NCBI GenBank assembly: GCA_041391745.1
Contig: JAWKNK010000004.1
Location: 172,430 to 236,429, forward strand
Origin: JAIXWP01 sp041391745
Lineage (GTDB): Bacteria; Bacteroidota; Bacteroidia; Flavobacteriales_D; Sanyastnellaceae
Direction of reading: 5' to 3'
Length of the DNA stretch: 64,000 bases
The position numbers were made by a program, and so were the translations under genes. Position 1 is the stretch's first letter. The number at the start of each line of letters is the position of its first letter. The notes beneath the pieces are model-generated. The model worked only from the letters and a program-made list of their open reading frames with translations, did not search any database and was not told where the DNA came from. Shown piece after piece: positions 15,587 through 25,209 of this stretch.

Positions 15587-16795
15587 ATGATTAAAATTGG
15601 AATTATAAAGGAGGGTAAGGTTCCCCCTGATCATCGCGTTCCGCTCTCTCCCGAGCAATGTGCGGAAGTCAAACGCAAATTTCCTCAAGTGGAGGTAAAA
15701 GTTCAATCGAGCGAAGTCAGAAAATTCAAAGACGAAGAATATACTGCATTGGGCATTGAAGTGGTGCCTCATGTAGAAGACTGCGATATTTTATTCGGTG
15801 TAAAAGAGGTGCCGATAGATATGTTGATTCCCAACAAGACGTATTTGTTTTTCTCACATACGCTGAAGTTGCAGCCGTACAATGCAAAATTGCTTCGTGC
15901 TATCTTGGATAAAAAAATCAGATTGATTGATTACGAAGCCATCAAAGATGAGAAAGGTAAACGTCTCATTGGTTTCGGCAGGTACGCAGGAATTGTCGGC
16001 GCCTATCATGGTTGGAGAACATTCGGGTTAAAGCATAACCTTTACGATATCAAGCGACCTTATGACTGTGCTGACCGCAAAGAAATGGAAGGTGAATTGG
16101 CAAAAGTAAAATTGCCAAACAACATGAAGTTGGTGGTAACGGGATTTGGAAGAGTAGGGAATGGGGCAAAGGAGATTATCGATTTGGTGGATATTAAAAA
16201 AGTTTCTCCTGAAGCGTTTTTAAATGAGACATTCGATCATCCTGTTTATGTGCATTTGGATACACATGAATACTATCGTCGAAAGTCGGATGGTGGATTT
16301 GATAAAAAGGAATTTTATGCGCAGCCTGATTTGTATGAGTCGTGCTTGTCTGAGTATGTCACTCAGGCAGACATGTATATTGCATGTCACTTGTGGAATT
16401 CGAAGAATCCAAATTTGATTACGGCTTCAGATATTTCACAAGATGATTGGAAGTGCAATGTAATTGCCGATATCAGCTGTGACATTGCTGGCCCAATCGT
16501 GACTACACTTCGACCTTCAAAAATCAGTGATCCTATATTCGGGGTGAATCGATTTACGCTAGATGAAACGACCTATGATGCGGTAGATTCAATAGCTGTA
16601 ATGAGTGTAGATAATTTGCCTTGTGAACTTCCTAAGGATGCTTCTCAAGACTTCGGTAGTGAACTCATTAATAATGTCCTTCCAGCTTTGCTTTCTGACA
16701 TGTCGCATCCTTCAATTTGGGGTGCTACTGAAACCACGAATGAAGGAGAATTGACTCCGCAGTATTCCTATTTGAAGGATTATGCGAATGTTTGA
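15587..16795 (+). CDS. Saccharopine dehydrogenase/alanine dehydrogenase-like NAD(P)-dependent oxidoreductase
   Basis: Soluble dehydrogenase of the AlaDH/PNT fold. Residues about 4-130 hold the N-terminal domain (I-K-E-G-K-V-P-P-D-H-R-V-P-L-S-P), and a Rossmann segment V-V-T-G-F-G-R-V-G-N-G-A occurs near residue 185. Overall it resembles lysine-forming saccharopine dehydrogenase (Lys1 type): Y-A-G-I-V-G-A-Y-H-G-W-R near 144 and D-I-S-C-D near 300. The substrate is not certain, since Bacteroidota carry this family without a full saccharopine pathway being obvious. The length of 402 aa is normal. Confidence 0.82.
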   Translation: MIKIGIIKEGKVPPDHRVPLSPEQCAEVKRKFPQVEVKVQSSEVRKFKDEEYTALGIEVVPHVEDCDILFGVKEVPIDMLIPNKTYLFFSHTLKLQPYNAKLLRAILDKKIRLIDYEAIKDEKGKRLIGFGRYAGIVGAYHGWRTFGLKHNLYDIKRPYDCADRKEMEGELAKVKLPNNMKLVVTGFGRVGNGAKEIIDLVDIKKVSPEAFLNETFDHPVYVHLDTHEYYRRKSDGGFDKKEFYAQPDLYESCLSEYVTQADMYIACHLWNSKNPNLITASDISQDDWKCNVIADISCDIAGPIVTTLRPSKISDPIFGVNRFTLDETTYDAVDSIAVMSVDNLPCELPKDASQDFGSELINNVLPALLSDMSHPSIWGATETTNEGELTPQYSYLKDYANV

Positions 16796-16796
16796 T

Positions 16797-17600
16797 TTAC
16801 TGCGATGAAAATGTAAATGTGATTTTTCCAGGCTGCTTTTTAGCAGCCTTTTCATTGTAATCAAAAACCCATCTTTTCGCATAGGAAAGTGACTCCTCGC
16901 GGATGCATTCATCTGCACTGCTTTTGGGGTCGATAGAAGCGTTGATTACTTCTCCTAGTGCGTTGACTTCAATATTGACAATTACTTTTCCTGAAGACTT
17001 ACAACGATAGGTTGGCTTGGGAGATTTTTTCGCATTTCTGCCCGCCAAATCAAATTCTGCTGATACCGGGCCAGAATAACTTTGATTGCTCGGGTTCGAA
17101 ACTGTTTCTCCGTTTTGATTTTTAGACTTGTCGGCGTCCTGTTTGGGCTTATTTTGAGGGTCTGGGACAGTATAGTCGGTTTCACCTCTTTGTTGTCTTA
17201 GTTGATCGTATTCAGCCGCTTCCAATCCTTTTAATCGGGCCATCACTTCTGCATCGATTTCTGCTTGGCTTTTGTTAGAATAATTGACCCTTTCGTTGGT
17301 CCTACCCGAACTGGCATTGGCAATCAGATTGCGAACACTTTCGCTCATTGTGCCAGATGCTTGATCAATTTCTACATCAGGTTCTTCGAATTTCAACTCT
17401 AACTCTTCCACTTGTGAAGTTGGCTCATCTATTTCGTTTTCAGCGCCTACGGGTGATGAATTTGATAGGTAAATAACCCCTAAAATTAAAACGTGAACGA
17501 ATAGAGAGATGATAATGGCTTCATAAATAAATTTCGTCCGCTTGTCAGGAGCGGAAGAAATGAACGTCCTAATATTGGTGGTTGCATTGTCGGAAGCCAT
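16797..17600 (-). CDS. TonB-like energy transducer
   Basis: Inner-membrane anchored periplasmic protein likely transmitting proton-motive energy to outer-membrane receptors. One membrane helix lies at residues about 27-48 (I-I-S-L-F-V-H-V-L-I-L-G-V-I-Y-L), followed by an acidic, then Lys/Asn-rich linker of about 130 residues. The C-terminal TonB-like fold (about 190-265) has G-K-V-I-V-N-I-E-V, G-E-V-I-N-A, and a Cys pair (Y-R-C-K, D-E-C-I). No exbB/exbD genes are adjacent. It is transcribed divergently from the Cys-rich gene at 17731, and a TACCTTCG box (17626-17619) may be its -7 element. Confidence 0.8.
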   Translation of the reverse strand: MASDNATTNIRTFISSAPDKRTKFIYEAIIISLFVHVLILGVIYLSNSSPVGAENEIDEPTSQVEELELKFEEPDVEIDQASGTMSESVRNLIANASSGRTNERVNYSNKSQAEIDAEVMARLKGLEAAEYDQLRQQRGETDYTVPDPQNKPKQDADKSKNQNGETVSNPSNQSYSGPVSAEFDLAGRNAKKSPKPTYRCKSSGKVIVNIEVNALGEVINASIDPKSSADECIREESLSYAKRWVFDYNEKAAKKQPGKITFTFSSQ

Positions 17601-17730
17601 GCCGAAACTAAGTTTTTACGAAGGTACTACTTTGTTTCCTAAAGATTTGCTAAAAATGAAGCTTTTTGGCGTGGTTTTCGTATATTCGCTACCACTTGAC
17701 AAAGACAACAAAATAATTAAAATTAAAAAA

Positions 17731-18129
17731 ATGAAAAAGTTCTTATCACTAGTTGTGCTTTTTGCTTTCTTCGGTATCGCTGCTAGCGCACAAACAAGCA
17801 CTGAACCAGTTAAGGCTAAAGCGAAAACTGAAAAAGTTGCTAAAAAAGACGCTTCTACTGAGCAAGCGGCTGAAGCAAAAACTAAAACTGATTGTTCGAA
17901 AGAATCTTGCACAAAGAAAGAAGGCGAAAAGTCATGTTGTTCTAAAGACCACGCGAAAGCTGAAGGTTCTTCTTGCCACAAAGATGGAGAGAAGGCTGAC
18001 ATGAAAGCTACTGGCGAGAAGTCTGCAGATGGAAAATCATGTTGTTCAAAAGATGGAGCTAAGGCTGAAGGAAAGTCTTGCTGCCAGAAAGGTGAGCACA
18101 CTGAAAAGAAAACAGAAGAGAAGAAGTAA
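17731..18129 (+). CDS. Secreted Cys/Lys-rich low-complexity protein
   Basis: 132 aa with a clear signal peptide (M-K-K-F-L-S-L-V-V-L-F-A-F-F-G-I, cleavage after A-S-A-Q). The mature part is dominated by Lys, Glu, Ala and Cys, with nine Cys including three C-C pairs. Two imperfect copies of C-C-S-K-D-x-A-K-A-E-G-x-S-C, each ending in x-x-G-E, are visible. I know no family name. The Cys pairs and His suggest metal or redox binding in the periplasm; this is inference. The ATG at 17731 is chosen over upstream frames because of the signal peptide. It is followed by a strong terminator and then oxyR. Confidence 0.75.
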   Translation: MKKFLSLVVLFAFFGIAASAQTSTEPVKAKAKTEKVAKKDASTEQAAEAKTKTDCSKESCTKKEGEKSCCSKDHAKAEGSSCHKDGEKADMKATGEKSADGKSCCSKDGAKAEGKSCCQKGEHTEKKTEEKK

Positions 18130-18151
18130 TTCTTTTCGAAATGAAATAGAG

Positions 18152-18186
18152 AAATCCTCTCGCCAATGGCGAGAGGATTTTTTTTT
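18152..18186 (+). terminator. Rho-independent terminator
   Basis: A perfect 13-bp stem AAATCCTCTCGCC/GGCGAGAGGATTT with a 3-nt loop runs into a T tract (9 T in all). It ends the Cys-rich gene just before the oxyR promoter. Confidence 0.92.
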
Positions 18187-18191
18187 GACCT

Positions 18192-18199
18192 TATCTTTG
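18192..18199 (+). promoter_or_regulatory. -7 promoter box (TATCTTTG) of oxyR
   Basis: TATCTTTG ends 4 nt before the oxyR ATG at 18204, suggesting a leaderless or near-leaderless message. Confidence 0.55.
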
Positions 18200-18203
18200 G
18201 AAT

Positions 18204-19139
18204 ATGAATCTTCAGCAACTCGAATACATTGTAGCAGTAGACAATTTTAGACACTTTGCCACCGCGGCCGACAAGTGTTTTGTGACACAGCCTACATTGA
18301 GTATGATGATTCGAAAGCTGGAAGAAGAACTTGATGTTCAAATTTTCGATCGAAGCAGACAACCCGTTGTTCCCACTGAAGCGGGAGAACAAGTGATTGC
18401 TCAAGCGCGCGCGGTGCTTAGCGAAGCATCTCGAATGAAGGAACTTGTATCAGAGTTGAAAGGAGAGATTACTGGAGAAATTAAAATAGGCGTCATACCA
18501 ACTTTAGCGCCCTATTTGCTTCCACTTTTTCTACCCAACTTCATGAAGCAATATCCTGGAGTAAAAGTGAAAATCGTAGAGAATACTACTGAGCAAATCA
18601 TTGAAAAAATTAAGCACAATGCACTAGATGCGGGATTGCTGGCTACTCCTTTGGGAGATCCTGCAATTCTTGAAAACCCATTGTTCTATGAGCAGTTTGT
18701 GGTCTTCAGTTCGAAGGGTGAAGATATCCTTGAGAAAAATTTTGTGTTACAAGATGACTTGGATTTGCAAAAGCTTTGGTTGCTTGAAGAAGGACATTGC
18801 TTGAGAGCCCAGGTGGTAAACCTCTGTGCATTGCAAGAAAATGAGGAGATGGTACGTCAATTGGATTACGAAGCGGGAAGCATCGAAACATTGAAAAAAA
18901 TGGTTCTTGCCAATAAGGGAATGACAATATTACCTGAGCTCGCTTTGCGTGATATGAGTAAAGCAGAATTGGAACATATTCGTTATTTCGAACCTCCAGC
19001 ACCTGTTAGAGAGATAAGTTTAGTCACTTATCGTCTCTACACCAAACGTCGTTTGGTAGATGCTATTTGCGAACAAATTTTAGCGTCAATTCCGGAGGAA
19101 ATGAAAGATTATCAAAGAGGTGAAATCACCAGTCTTTAA
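18204..19139 (+). CDS. oxyR: LysR-family peroxide sensor OxyR
   Basis: Transcription activator of peroxide-defence genes. Residues 1-60 form the LysR HTH (L-E-Y-I-V-A-V-D then T-A-A-D-K-C-F-V-T-Q-P-T-L-S). The effector domain holds G-H-C-L-R-A-Q-V-V-N-L-C, two Cys nine residues apart, exactly the redox pair of E. coli OxyR (C199/C208). The length of 311 aa is normal. The gene overlaps the 3' end of the convergent sensor gene by 4 nt. The Cys-rich secreted protein upstream could be a functional partner, but nothing shows that. Confidence 0.93.
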   Translation: MNLQQLEYIVAVDNFRHFATAADKCFVTQPTLSMMIRKLEEELDVQIFDRSRQPVVPTEAGEQVIAQARAVLSEASRMKELVSELKGEITGEIKIGVIPTLAPYLLPLFLPNFMKQYPGVKVKIVENTTEQIIEKIKHNALDAGLLATPLGDPAILENPLFYEQFVVFSSKGEDILEKNFVLQDDLDLQKLWLLEEGHCLRAQVVNLCALQENEEMVRQLDYEAGSIETLKKMVLANKGMTILPELALRDMSKAELEHIRYFEPPAPVREISLVTYRLYTKRRLVDAICEQILASIPEEMKDYQRGEITSL

Positions 19140-21247
19140 TTGTATTTGATTCCCATTACACAGATATCATCTATCTGTTCTTGACCGCCTTTCCATTTTT
19201 CAAAATTATTATGAAGTAATCCTTTCTGTTCGCTCACAGGAAGACTGCCGATCATTTTTAAATATTCTAGCAATCCTTTATTTTTCATTTTCTTCAAATC
19301 AGGACCACCGAATTGATCGATGTATCCATCGGTATAAGAGTAGATGATATCTCCTTTTTCCAATTGAAAAACGGTTTCTTCAAATGGTTTTTTATGCTTT
19401 CCATCTACGAGTCCTAGAGGTCGACGCGTTCCTTTTAACTCAATCATTTCACCTTTTCTCCAAATCACTACACCGTTATTGGCGCCTGCCATGTGAAGGG
19501 TATGATCGACCAAATTGATATGACACAAAACGATGTCCATACCATCTGATGCATATTCATATTCACCACTGTGTAAAGCTTGCGCAAGCAAGTTGTCCAT
19601 CTCTTCCAAAATTTCATTTGTGTTTCCTTTTGGAATGTTGTCATAAGCTTCACGAATCAAATTGTATCCAAGGATACTCATCATGGCACCGGGAACTCCG
19701 TGACCTGTGCAATCACCAATGGCAAACTGCAATAAATCTTGATGGTGGAAACTATTTCGCTGTTCGGAAATCCAATAAAAGTCACCACTAATAATATCCT
19801 TCGGGCGGTAGTAAACAAAACTCTCGGGAAACAATGATGTCATCAATTGATCATTCGGTAGGATGTTTCGTTGAATGCGCTCGGCATATCGAATACTGGA
19901 GAGAATTTCTTGTTGACGCTCCATCAATTCTCGGGTTCTCTCTTCCACTTTTCTTTCCAACAAGTAATTCTGTTCAGCTTGCAATCGGTTCAACGCTTGA
20001 AGGTTTTCCAATGCTTCATCTTTAAAGCTCTTGAATCGATCTACAATTGCGAATGAAAGCAAGATTACTTCGGATGCACTTCCAATGAGCAATCCATTGT
20101 TAGCATAAAAATCATTTTGAATGACTCCGAGGTTGGTGAGAATAAATCCGAATACTGTTAGAACTAAAATGATAAAACCGGCAAGGAAAAATTTCGCTGG
20201 TTTATAGCCTTTGCGAAGCACTCCCACTGCAACAGGAATGATAAAGAAGTTTAATAGTAAAGTCAGTCCATTAACAGCAACAATCGAAATATACAATATT
20301 GGTTGGGTGTCTGTGAGTGATAGCAGAGCATTTGTCAATATAACATATCCAAGAATTGTAAACGCTCGATTTACTCTTGGGAAGAAGGATTTTAATTCTA
20401 AGAAATACTGACTGAATTTTAGAAGAGAGTATACCGCAACCGAAGCGAAAAATGGATTAGATACGTTTGCTAAATATGTACTTTCAGGCCAAAGAAATTG
20501 AAAACTATATCCCGAAAGGCCAAACTGCAATCCAAGCAACATAAAGTTGTATTGCACATAGTAGAGGTGACTCTTTTCCCTTAGGATGATATAGATGAAC
20601 AAATTAAATAAGAGTACAAAAACAATGATTCCGAAATAGGTTCCTAAGAGCAAATTATCGATCAAATCGGCATGCTCCATATTATCTGGAGTCCACAATA
20701 GCAAAGGCGCATAGAGTTGTTCACCACCGCTATTTACCATCAAGTAAAATTCTTTCGTTGACTGGGGTGTCAATTCAACAGAGAATCTATAAGTACGGTG
20801 TGGAATTTCTCTTGTATCAAAAGGAGTTAAATCACCTGTGCTTCCAACTTCACGGATTTCGGTAGTTCCAAATTCATATAGTTCGACGTTGTCGAGAACG
20901 GGGTTTTTTATTTCTAAAATGTAATTTCCCTTCTGATGAACCTTGCCACTTATTTTGAATTTCAACCAAATATTTGCGCGATTGAAACCAAAGTTCGGTA
21001 CGGCCTCACCTTCTAGCTGAGTAAATTGGTCGTCAGATAACTGATGAATGTAGTTTACATCCAACTCTTGTGTTGGATCAGTGAGCACCAAAATATCCTC
21101 ACCTTTAATTTTAAAGGCATCGTGATTGGCGTCGGGTCTCGAATAAGACCAAACAATGGCCATGATGATCATGGCAAAAACAGGAACTGCCAACGCGGCA
21201 GGCGCTATAAGTGATTTTAGAGATTTTTTCAAAATGGATTCGATCAA
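19136..21247 (-). CDS. 7TMR-DISM receptor with SpoIIE-type PP2C phosphatase output
   Basis: Membrane sensor whose output is a Ser phosphatase, probably acting on an anti-anti-sigma factor. Residues about 14-34 are hydrophobic, 45-180 form the extracellular 7TMR-DISMED2 sensor domain, and about 185-400 hold seven membrane helices. A coiled coil follows (about 405-445), then a SpoIIE domain (about 470-700) with D-I-I-S-G-D-F-Y-W, D-C-T-G-H-G-V-P-G and D-G-Y-I-D-Q-F-G-G metal-site motifs. The TTG at 21247 overlaps a TACTTTTG box (21252-21245), so the real start may be further inside. A second SpoIIE sensor occurs at 35652. Confidence 0.88.
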   Translation of the reverse strand: MIESILKKSLKSLIAPAALAVPVFAMIIMAIVWSYSRPDANHDAFKIKGEDILVLTDPTQELDVNYIHQLSDDQFTQLEGEAVPNFGFNRANIWLKFKISGKVHQKGNYILEIKNPVLDNVELYEFGTTEIREVGSTGDLTPFDTREIPHRTYRFSVELTPQSTKEFYLMVNSGGEQLYAPLLLWTPDNMEHADLIDNLLLGTYFGIIVFVLLFNLFIYIILREKSHLYYVQYNFMLLGLQFGLSGYSFQFLWPESTYLANVSNPFFASVAVYSLLKFSQYFLELKSFFPRVNRAFTILGYVILTNALLSLTDTQPILYISIVAVNGLTLLLNFFIIPVAVGVLRKGYKPAKFFLAGFIILVLTVFGFILTNLGVIQNDFYANNGLLIGSASEVILLSFAIVDRFKSFKDEALENLQALNRLQAEQNYLLERKVEERTRELMERQQEILSSIRYAERIQRNILPNDQLMTSLFPESFVYYRPKDIISGDFYWISEQRNSFHHQDLLQFAIGDCTGHGVPGAMMSILGYNLIREAYDNIPKGNTNEILEEMDNLLAQALHSGEYEYASDGMDIVLCHINLVDHTLHMAGANNGVVIWRKGEMIELKGTRRPLGLVDGKHKKPFEETVFQLEKGDIIYSYTDGYIDQFGGPDLKKMKNKGLLEYLKMIGSLPVSEQKGLLHNNFEKWKGGQEQIDDICVMGIKYN

Positions 21248-21323
21248 AAGTACATGGCATATTCTTACGATTTTGGGTCAGAAAAGGTTTTGGTTTTACT
21301 CAGAAATTGAGTAGTGAAAGTGT

Positions 21324-21358
21324 TAAAAAAGAAAAAGGACCTCACGTTTGAGATCCTT
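21324..21358 (-). terminator. Rho-independent terminator
   Basis: On the minus strand a 10-bp stem AAGGATCTCA/TGAGGTCCTT with a 4-nt loop is followed by a U-rich tail. It lies 138 nt after the LhgO stop and ends either that gene or a separate small RNA. Confidence 0.82.
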
Positions 21359-21495
21359 AGTCGTACTACATCATAAGTTTGGAGACCCTTGAGAGCCAGA
21401 TGTGCTCTCATCTTCAACCGGGTCAAATATTTCTCAATTCCTCACAATAGTCTTATCTGAATATCATATAAGTTATGTGAAGTTTAACAAGTGCG
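21359..21495 (-). other. Structured intergenic segment, possible small RNA or 3' UTR
   Basis: A nested hairpin is visible: GACCC and GGGTC (21384-21388, 21420-21424) enclose TGAGAGC and GCTCTCA (21390-21396, 21404-21410). The stretch ends at the terminator at 21358. No ORF and no strong promoter box are seen. I could not assign it to a known RNA family. Confidence 0.35.
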
Positions 21496-22719
21496 TTACC
21501 AGTTTTTAATATCGAAATGCTGTTCTGCCATTTCTGCTACTTGCTGGCCAATTGCAAGGCAAGCCGTAGCAGCCGGTGAAGGTGCATTCAATACGTGTAT
21601 GCTGTGATCTGTATATTCTATTCTGAAATCGTCTCGAGTATCGCCATCTTCTCGGAGTAAAAGAGCGCGAACACCCGCGCGACCCGGTTCAATATCATCC
21701 ATTGTTAATGAAGGAATCAATCTTTGTAAGGTCTTCAAGAATAATTTTTTAGAAAAAGCTCTTCTATATTCATTAATTCCGAAAGACATATTTTTAAAAA
21801 AGAGTTTCCAAGTTCCTTTGTAAGTCAGGGCATCAATGGTGTCTTTCAAACTGAAATCTGTTTTTCCATATCCTTCGCGTTTGAAAGTGAAAACGGCATT
21901 TGGACCACATTCAATCGATCCATCTACCATTCGAGTAAAGTGTACTCCCAAGAATGGAAAATCAGGGTTAGGAACAGGATATATCAAATGCTTCACTTTG
22001 TGCTTTGCCTGTTCTGTGAGTTCGTAATAGTCTCCTCTAAACCCAACGACTTTTTCTTTCAAGTTCACTCCATCTTTTCTCGCCAATCGATCTGCTTGAA
22101 GTCCGCCACAGAAAATGATTTTTTTAGCATGATACAATGCTTTGTTCGTAATGACGCGATGCACATCACCTTCTTTTTCAAATGCAATTGCCTCTTCTGA
22201 GGTGTGCACTGCGCTTCCTGTTCCTTTCGCTACGGCAAGCTCCGCCATTTTTTCGGTGGCACCTCGGAAATCAATAATGCCTGTACAACCCACATGAATA
22301 CCGGCGATGCCTGTGCAGAATGGCTCAATTTCTTTTATCTCTTCAGCGGTCACCTTACGCATGTCTTCAATTCCATTTTGAAGACCTGTTTCGTAGATTT
22401 TATCCAATTGCGGAAGTTCAGATTCGTCCATCGCAACAATCAACTTTCCACATACATCGTGTTGGATGTTATGCTTTTGAGCAAAAGCTACGAGCTCTCT
22501 TCTTCCGTTCACACAGTTGACAGCCTTTAATGACCCAGGCTTGTAATAAATACCAGAGTGAATGACTCCACTATTATTTCCCGTTTGATGATCGGCAAGG
22601 CCTTTTTCTTTTTCTAAAAGAAGAATTTTAAGCTTCGGGTTGCTCTCTTGTAATTTATACATCGTAGCGGCTCCTACAATTCCGCCGCCCACTATGATGA
22701 TATCAAAGTTGTTGTCCAC
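21496..22719 (-). CDS. lhgO: L-2-hydroxyglutarate oxidase
   Basis: FAD-dependent oxidation of L-2-hydroxyglutarate to 2-oxoglutarate. The N-terminal Rossmann motif I-V-G-G-G-I-V-G-A-A-T sits at the start, followed by H-Q-T-G-N-N-S-G-V-I-H-S-G-I-Y-Y, a signature of the LhgO/L2HGDH family. A C-terminal G-R-A-G-V-R-A motif is also present. The GTG at 22719 is preferred to the ATG at 22758, because a TATCTTTG box (22745-22738) lies between them. The length of about 407 aa fits the family. It is divergent from the MFS gene. Confidence 0.9.
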   Translation of the reverse strand: MDNNFDIIIVGGGIVGAATMYKLQESNPKLKILLLEKEKGLADHQTGNNSGVIHSGIYYKPGSLKAVNCVNGRRELVAFAQKHNIQHDVCGKLIVAMDESELPQLDKIYETGLQNGIEDMRKVTAEEIKEIEPFCTGIAGIHVGCTGIIDFRGATEKMAELAVAKGTGSAVHTSEEAIAFEKEGDVHRVITNKALYHAKKIIFCGGLQADRLARKDGVNLKEKVVGFRGDYYELTEQAKHKVKHLIYPVPNPDFPFLGVHFTRMVDGSIECGPNAVFTFKREGYGKTDFSLKDTIDALTYKGTWKLFFKNMSFGINEYRRAFSKKLFLKTLQRLIPSLTMDDIEPGRAGVRALLLREDGDTRDDFRIEYTDHSIHVLNAPSPAATACLAIGQQVAEMAEQHFDIKNW

Positions 22720-22737
22720 GTTGATAATATTTGTGGG

Positions 22738-22745
22738 CAAAGATA
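22738..22745 (-). promoter_or_regulatory. -7 promoter box (TATCTTTG) of lhgO
   Basis: The minus-strand TATCTTTG lies 18 nt upstream of the GTG at 22719 and decides that start over the ATG further upstream. Confidence 0.5.
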
Positions 22746-22789
22746 ATTTAACTGGCACAAGTGAGAGGATATTTGATTATGTTCGTCGC

Positions 22790-24203
22790 ATGCAAGCAAC
22801 AGATACCCCTTCACTAGAATTAAAGAGCCTGAGAGGCAATAAGAAAGCACAAAATGCTTGGGTAATGTACGATTGGGCCAACTCGACTTACAACCTGGTA
22901 ATTGGCACTGCTATTTTTCCATTGTTCTATAGCGCAGTTTCCCAAAAACAACAATTTGAAGGTAAGCTAGCCGAAGACGATGTATTGTTCTTTGGGGGTG
23001 TTTACAAGAATACCGAAGTGCTCTCATATGCATTGGCATTTGGTATGGCAATCGTATGTGTTTTGTCACCAATGCTTTCAGGGCTTGCCGATTATCTAGG
23101 CAGAAAAAAGCTCTTCATGCAGATCTTTTGTTATATCGGAAGTCTTTCTTGTATGTCGCTTTTCTTTTTTGATATGAATCATTTTGAAGCGAGCATGCTC
23201 AGTGTGGTATTTGCCTGCGTGGGCTTCTGGGTGAGTTATGCATTTTCAAATAGTTTCTTGCCAGAATTGGCGGCCCCCGAAGATCAAGATAAGTTGAGTG
23301 CGAAAGGATATAGCATGGGATATATCGGAAGTATTATTTTGCTAGTCATCAATTTGGTAATGATTCAAGTTTTGGACATACCAGCCAAGAAGTGGTCTTT
23401 TATAACTGTCGGTGTATGGTGGGCAGGATTTGCGCAAATTACTTTCTATCATCTTAAAGAACATAAACCCATCAAGAAGCCTGAGCCGGGTATTTTGAAG
23501 AAAGGATTTAAAGAGCTCAAAGGGGTTTGGAAAAAAGAAATGAACCAAACTAAACGTTTGCGTCGATATCTTATTGCATTTTTCGTATTCTCAATGGGAG
23601 TTCAGACAATCATGCAAATGGCTTCTTTGTTTTGGAACAGGAAAGTATAGCAGAAGTGAATGAAGCGGGCGAGCGCATTCGTGGATTGGAATCAGGGCAA
23701 TTGATAACAGCCGTGATATTGGTGCAGTTAATTGCTGTACCTGGAGCCTATGCATTTTCATTTCTTTCAAGAAAAATTGGAAACAGCTTGACATTAAATC
23801 TTGCTTGATTTTTGGGCAATGGTGTGCGTATGCGTACGCAGTTGTGGATACCTTTGTAGAGTTTTATATCGCTGCAGGAAGCATCGGATTTATTATGGGG
23901 TTTACCAATCATTAGCGAGAAGTACTTATTCTAAATTCTTACCCGAAACGGATGATCATGCATCTTACTTTTCTTTTATGATGTAACAGAAAAAGTAGGA
24001 TTGATTATCGGTTTACTTTCTTTTGGTATGCTAGAAGGCATGTTTGGAAGCATGCGCTATTCCATCTTGGCGCTCATCACTTTCTTTTTGTTATAGGCTA
24101 CCTTTTGATGCTAATGGTTCCAAAAAAGGAGATAGATGTAGAAGATAAAAAATTCTTGCATACTAACACGTCCAAAAGAATTCTCCAAGCAGAATTACTA
24201 GAA
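22790..24203 (+). pseudogene. MFS transporter, UMF1/Atg22-like, frameshifted
   Basis: An inner-membrane transporter of the UMF1 family. The start at 22790 leads into A-W-V-M-Y-D-W-A-N-S-T-Y-N, the family signature, and then a first set of helices. The frame breaks near 23625 and the protein continues in another frame (G-Q-L-I-T-A-V-I-L-V-Q-L-I-A-V-P-G-A-Y near 23695-23755). It breaks again near 23800 and shifts further near 23930, 23980 and 24095 (S-F-G-M-L-E-G-M-F-G-S near 24020). The homology is continuous across frames. At the first break, adding one T to a T pair restores the frame, so sequencing error is the likely cause. The stop position is approximate. Confidence 0.8.
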
Positions 24204-25162
24204 TAATTCCGCCAGCCATTGCTTTGGCAAATGCACTTGCGCGTGAATAGTTTTCTTTTCATTTCCTCTCAAAGCATACACAATGGTAAGCAGAGCGGGG
24301 AAGAGAACTAAGACAATTAAAGCGGCATAGCTCTGATGTGAGAGAAGGGAATTCCCAATTGATAAAAGCAATAGGTAACCAGCGCGGCACAAAGGAACAT
24401 TACAACTGCCGCATATCGCTTGGTGAAGTTTTCACCAACTACAATGGGCAATCGTTTTTGTAATTTCCTACTTTATCTCCTTTCAAATCTTCCAAATCTT
24501 TTAGTGCTTCTCTTGATAAGTGTGAGCAAAAATGCAAAGGCGCTATACATGCCTGTCCAGAACCACATTTTTGTTTTTAAAGCTGAAATATTAGAAATGC
24601 TATCCGCATAGTGAGTTGCAGTTTCTGTGATTTCAAAAGCCCCAGCCCAAATCGGGATGATGCTCACGCAAACAGCAACCACTAAATTTCCGAGAAAATT
24701 CATTTTTTTGAAGACTGGACTGTACCACCAAAGTAGGGTGGCTACAAGAATTGGTATGGCTATGGGCCACCAAATACCATACTTGAAACACAAGTAGCCG
24801 CTGATTGCAATAGAGCCAAAATTGAGCACTTGGTGCAGCATCATGGCCACTCTTCTTTTTACTTGCTTGCCAATGATTACACGATCTGGTTTGTTGATTT
24901 TATCCACTTTTACATCGAAGTAATCGTTGATGATGTTTCCGCTCGCGGTGAGGAGAATCACTACTAAGATGCTGAGAATAAAATCGATATCACCCATTTG
25001 AAGCTCTAATCCATCACAATTGCTATTCAGCAGCGGTAGAAGGAGAAACTTTCTCATTACCAGCATAGTAGCCGCTACAATGGCTAAATTTAGCGGTCTG
25101 GATAATTTTATGATGTGAAAAAAGTTCTGCAATTGGTGATAGTTGAAATCTTTTAAGAGCAA
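24190..25162 (-). pseudogene. UbiA-family prenyltransferase, frameshifted
   Basis: Membrane prenyltransferase with eight or nine predicted helices, like the geranylgeranylglycerol-phosphate geranylgeranyltransferases annotated in Bacteroidota. The first Asp-rich site is N-I-I-N-D-Y-F-D-V-K-V-D-K-I-N-K-P-D-R. The frame breaks near 24515. Reading another frame recovers the second Asp-rich site, E-A-L-K-D-L-E-D-L-K-G-D-K-V-G-N-Y. Removing one A from an A pair restores it. The tail is found in a third frame at 24198-24392 (L-S-H-Q-S-Y-A-A-L-I-V-L-V). The substrate is not determinable. The end is approximate and converges on the MFS gene. Confidence 0.8.
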
Positions 25163-25180
25163 ATATCGAAAATACTGATG

Positions 25181-25188
25181 TAAATTTG
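25181..25188 (+). promoter_or_regulatory. -7 promoter box (TAAATTTG)
   Basis: TAAATTTG lies 21 nt upstream of the ATG at 25210, between two divergent genes. Confidence 0.45.
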
Positions 25189-25209
25189 CGCCCCCCGAGT
25201 ATTAAGAAT

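Noticed and set aside
17616..18404. Minus-strand ORF of 262 aa
   Set aside because: It is the complement of the Cys-rich gene and the oxyR start, and crosses a strong terminator; its Phe/Ser-rich composition is that of an antisense frame.
22640..22789. Upstream extension of the MFS transporter frame
   Set aside because: It overlaps the divergent lhgO start and both promoters and has no match to the family; the ATG at 22790 fits better.
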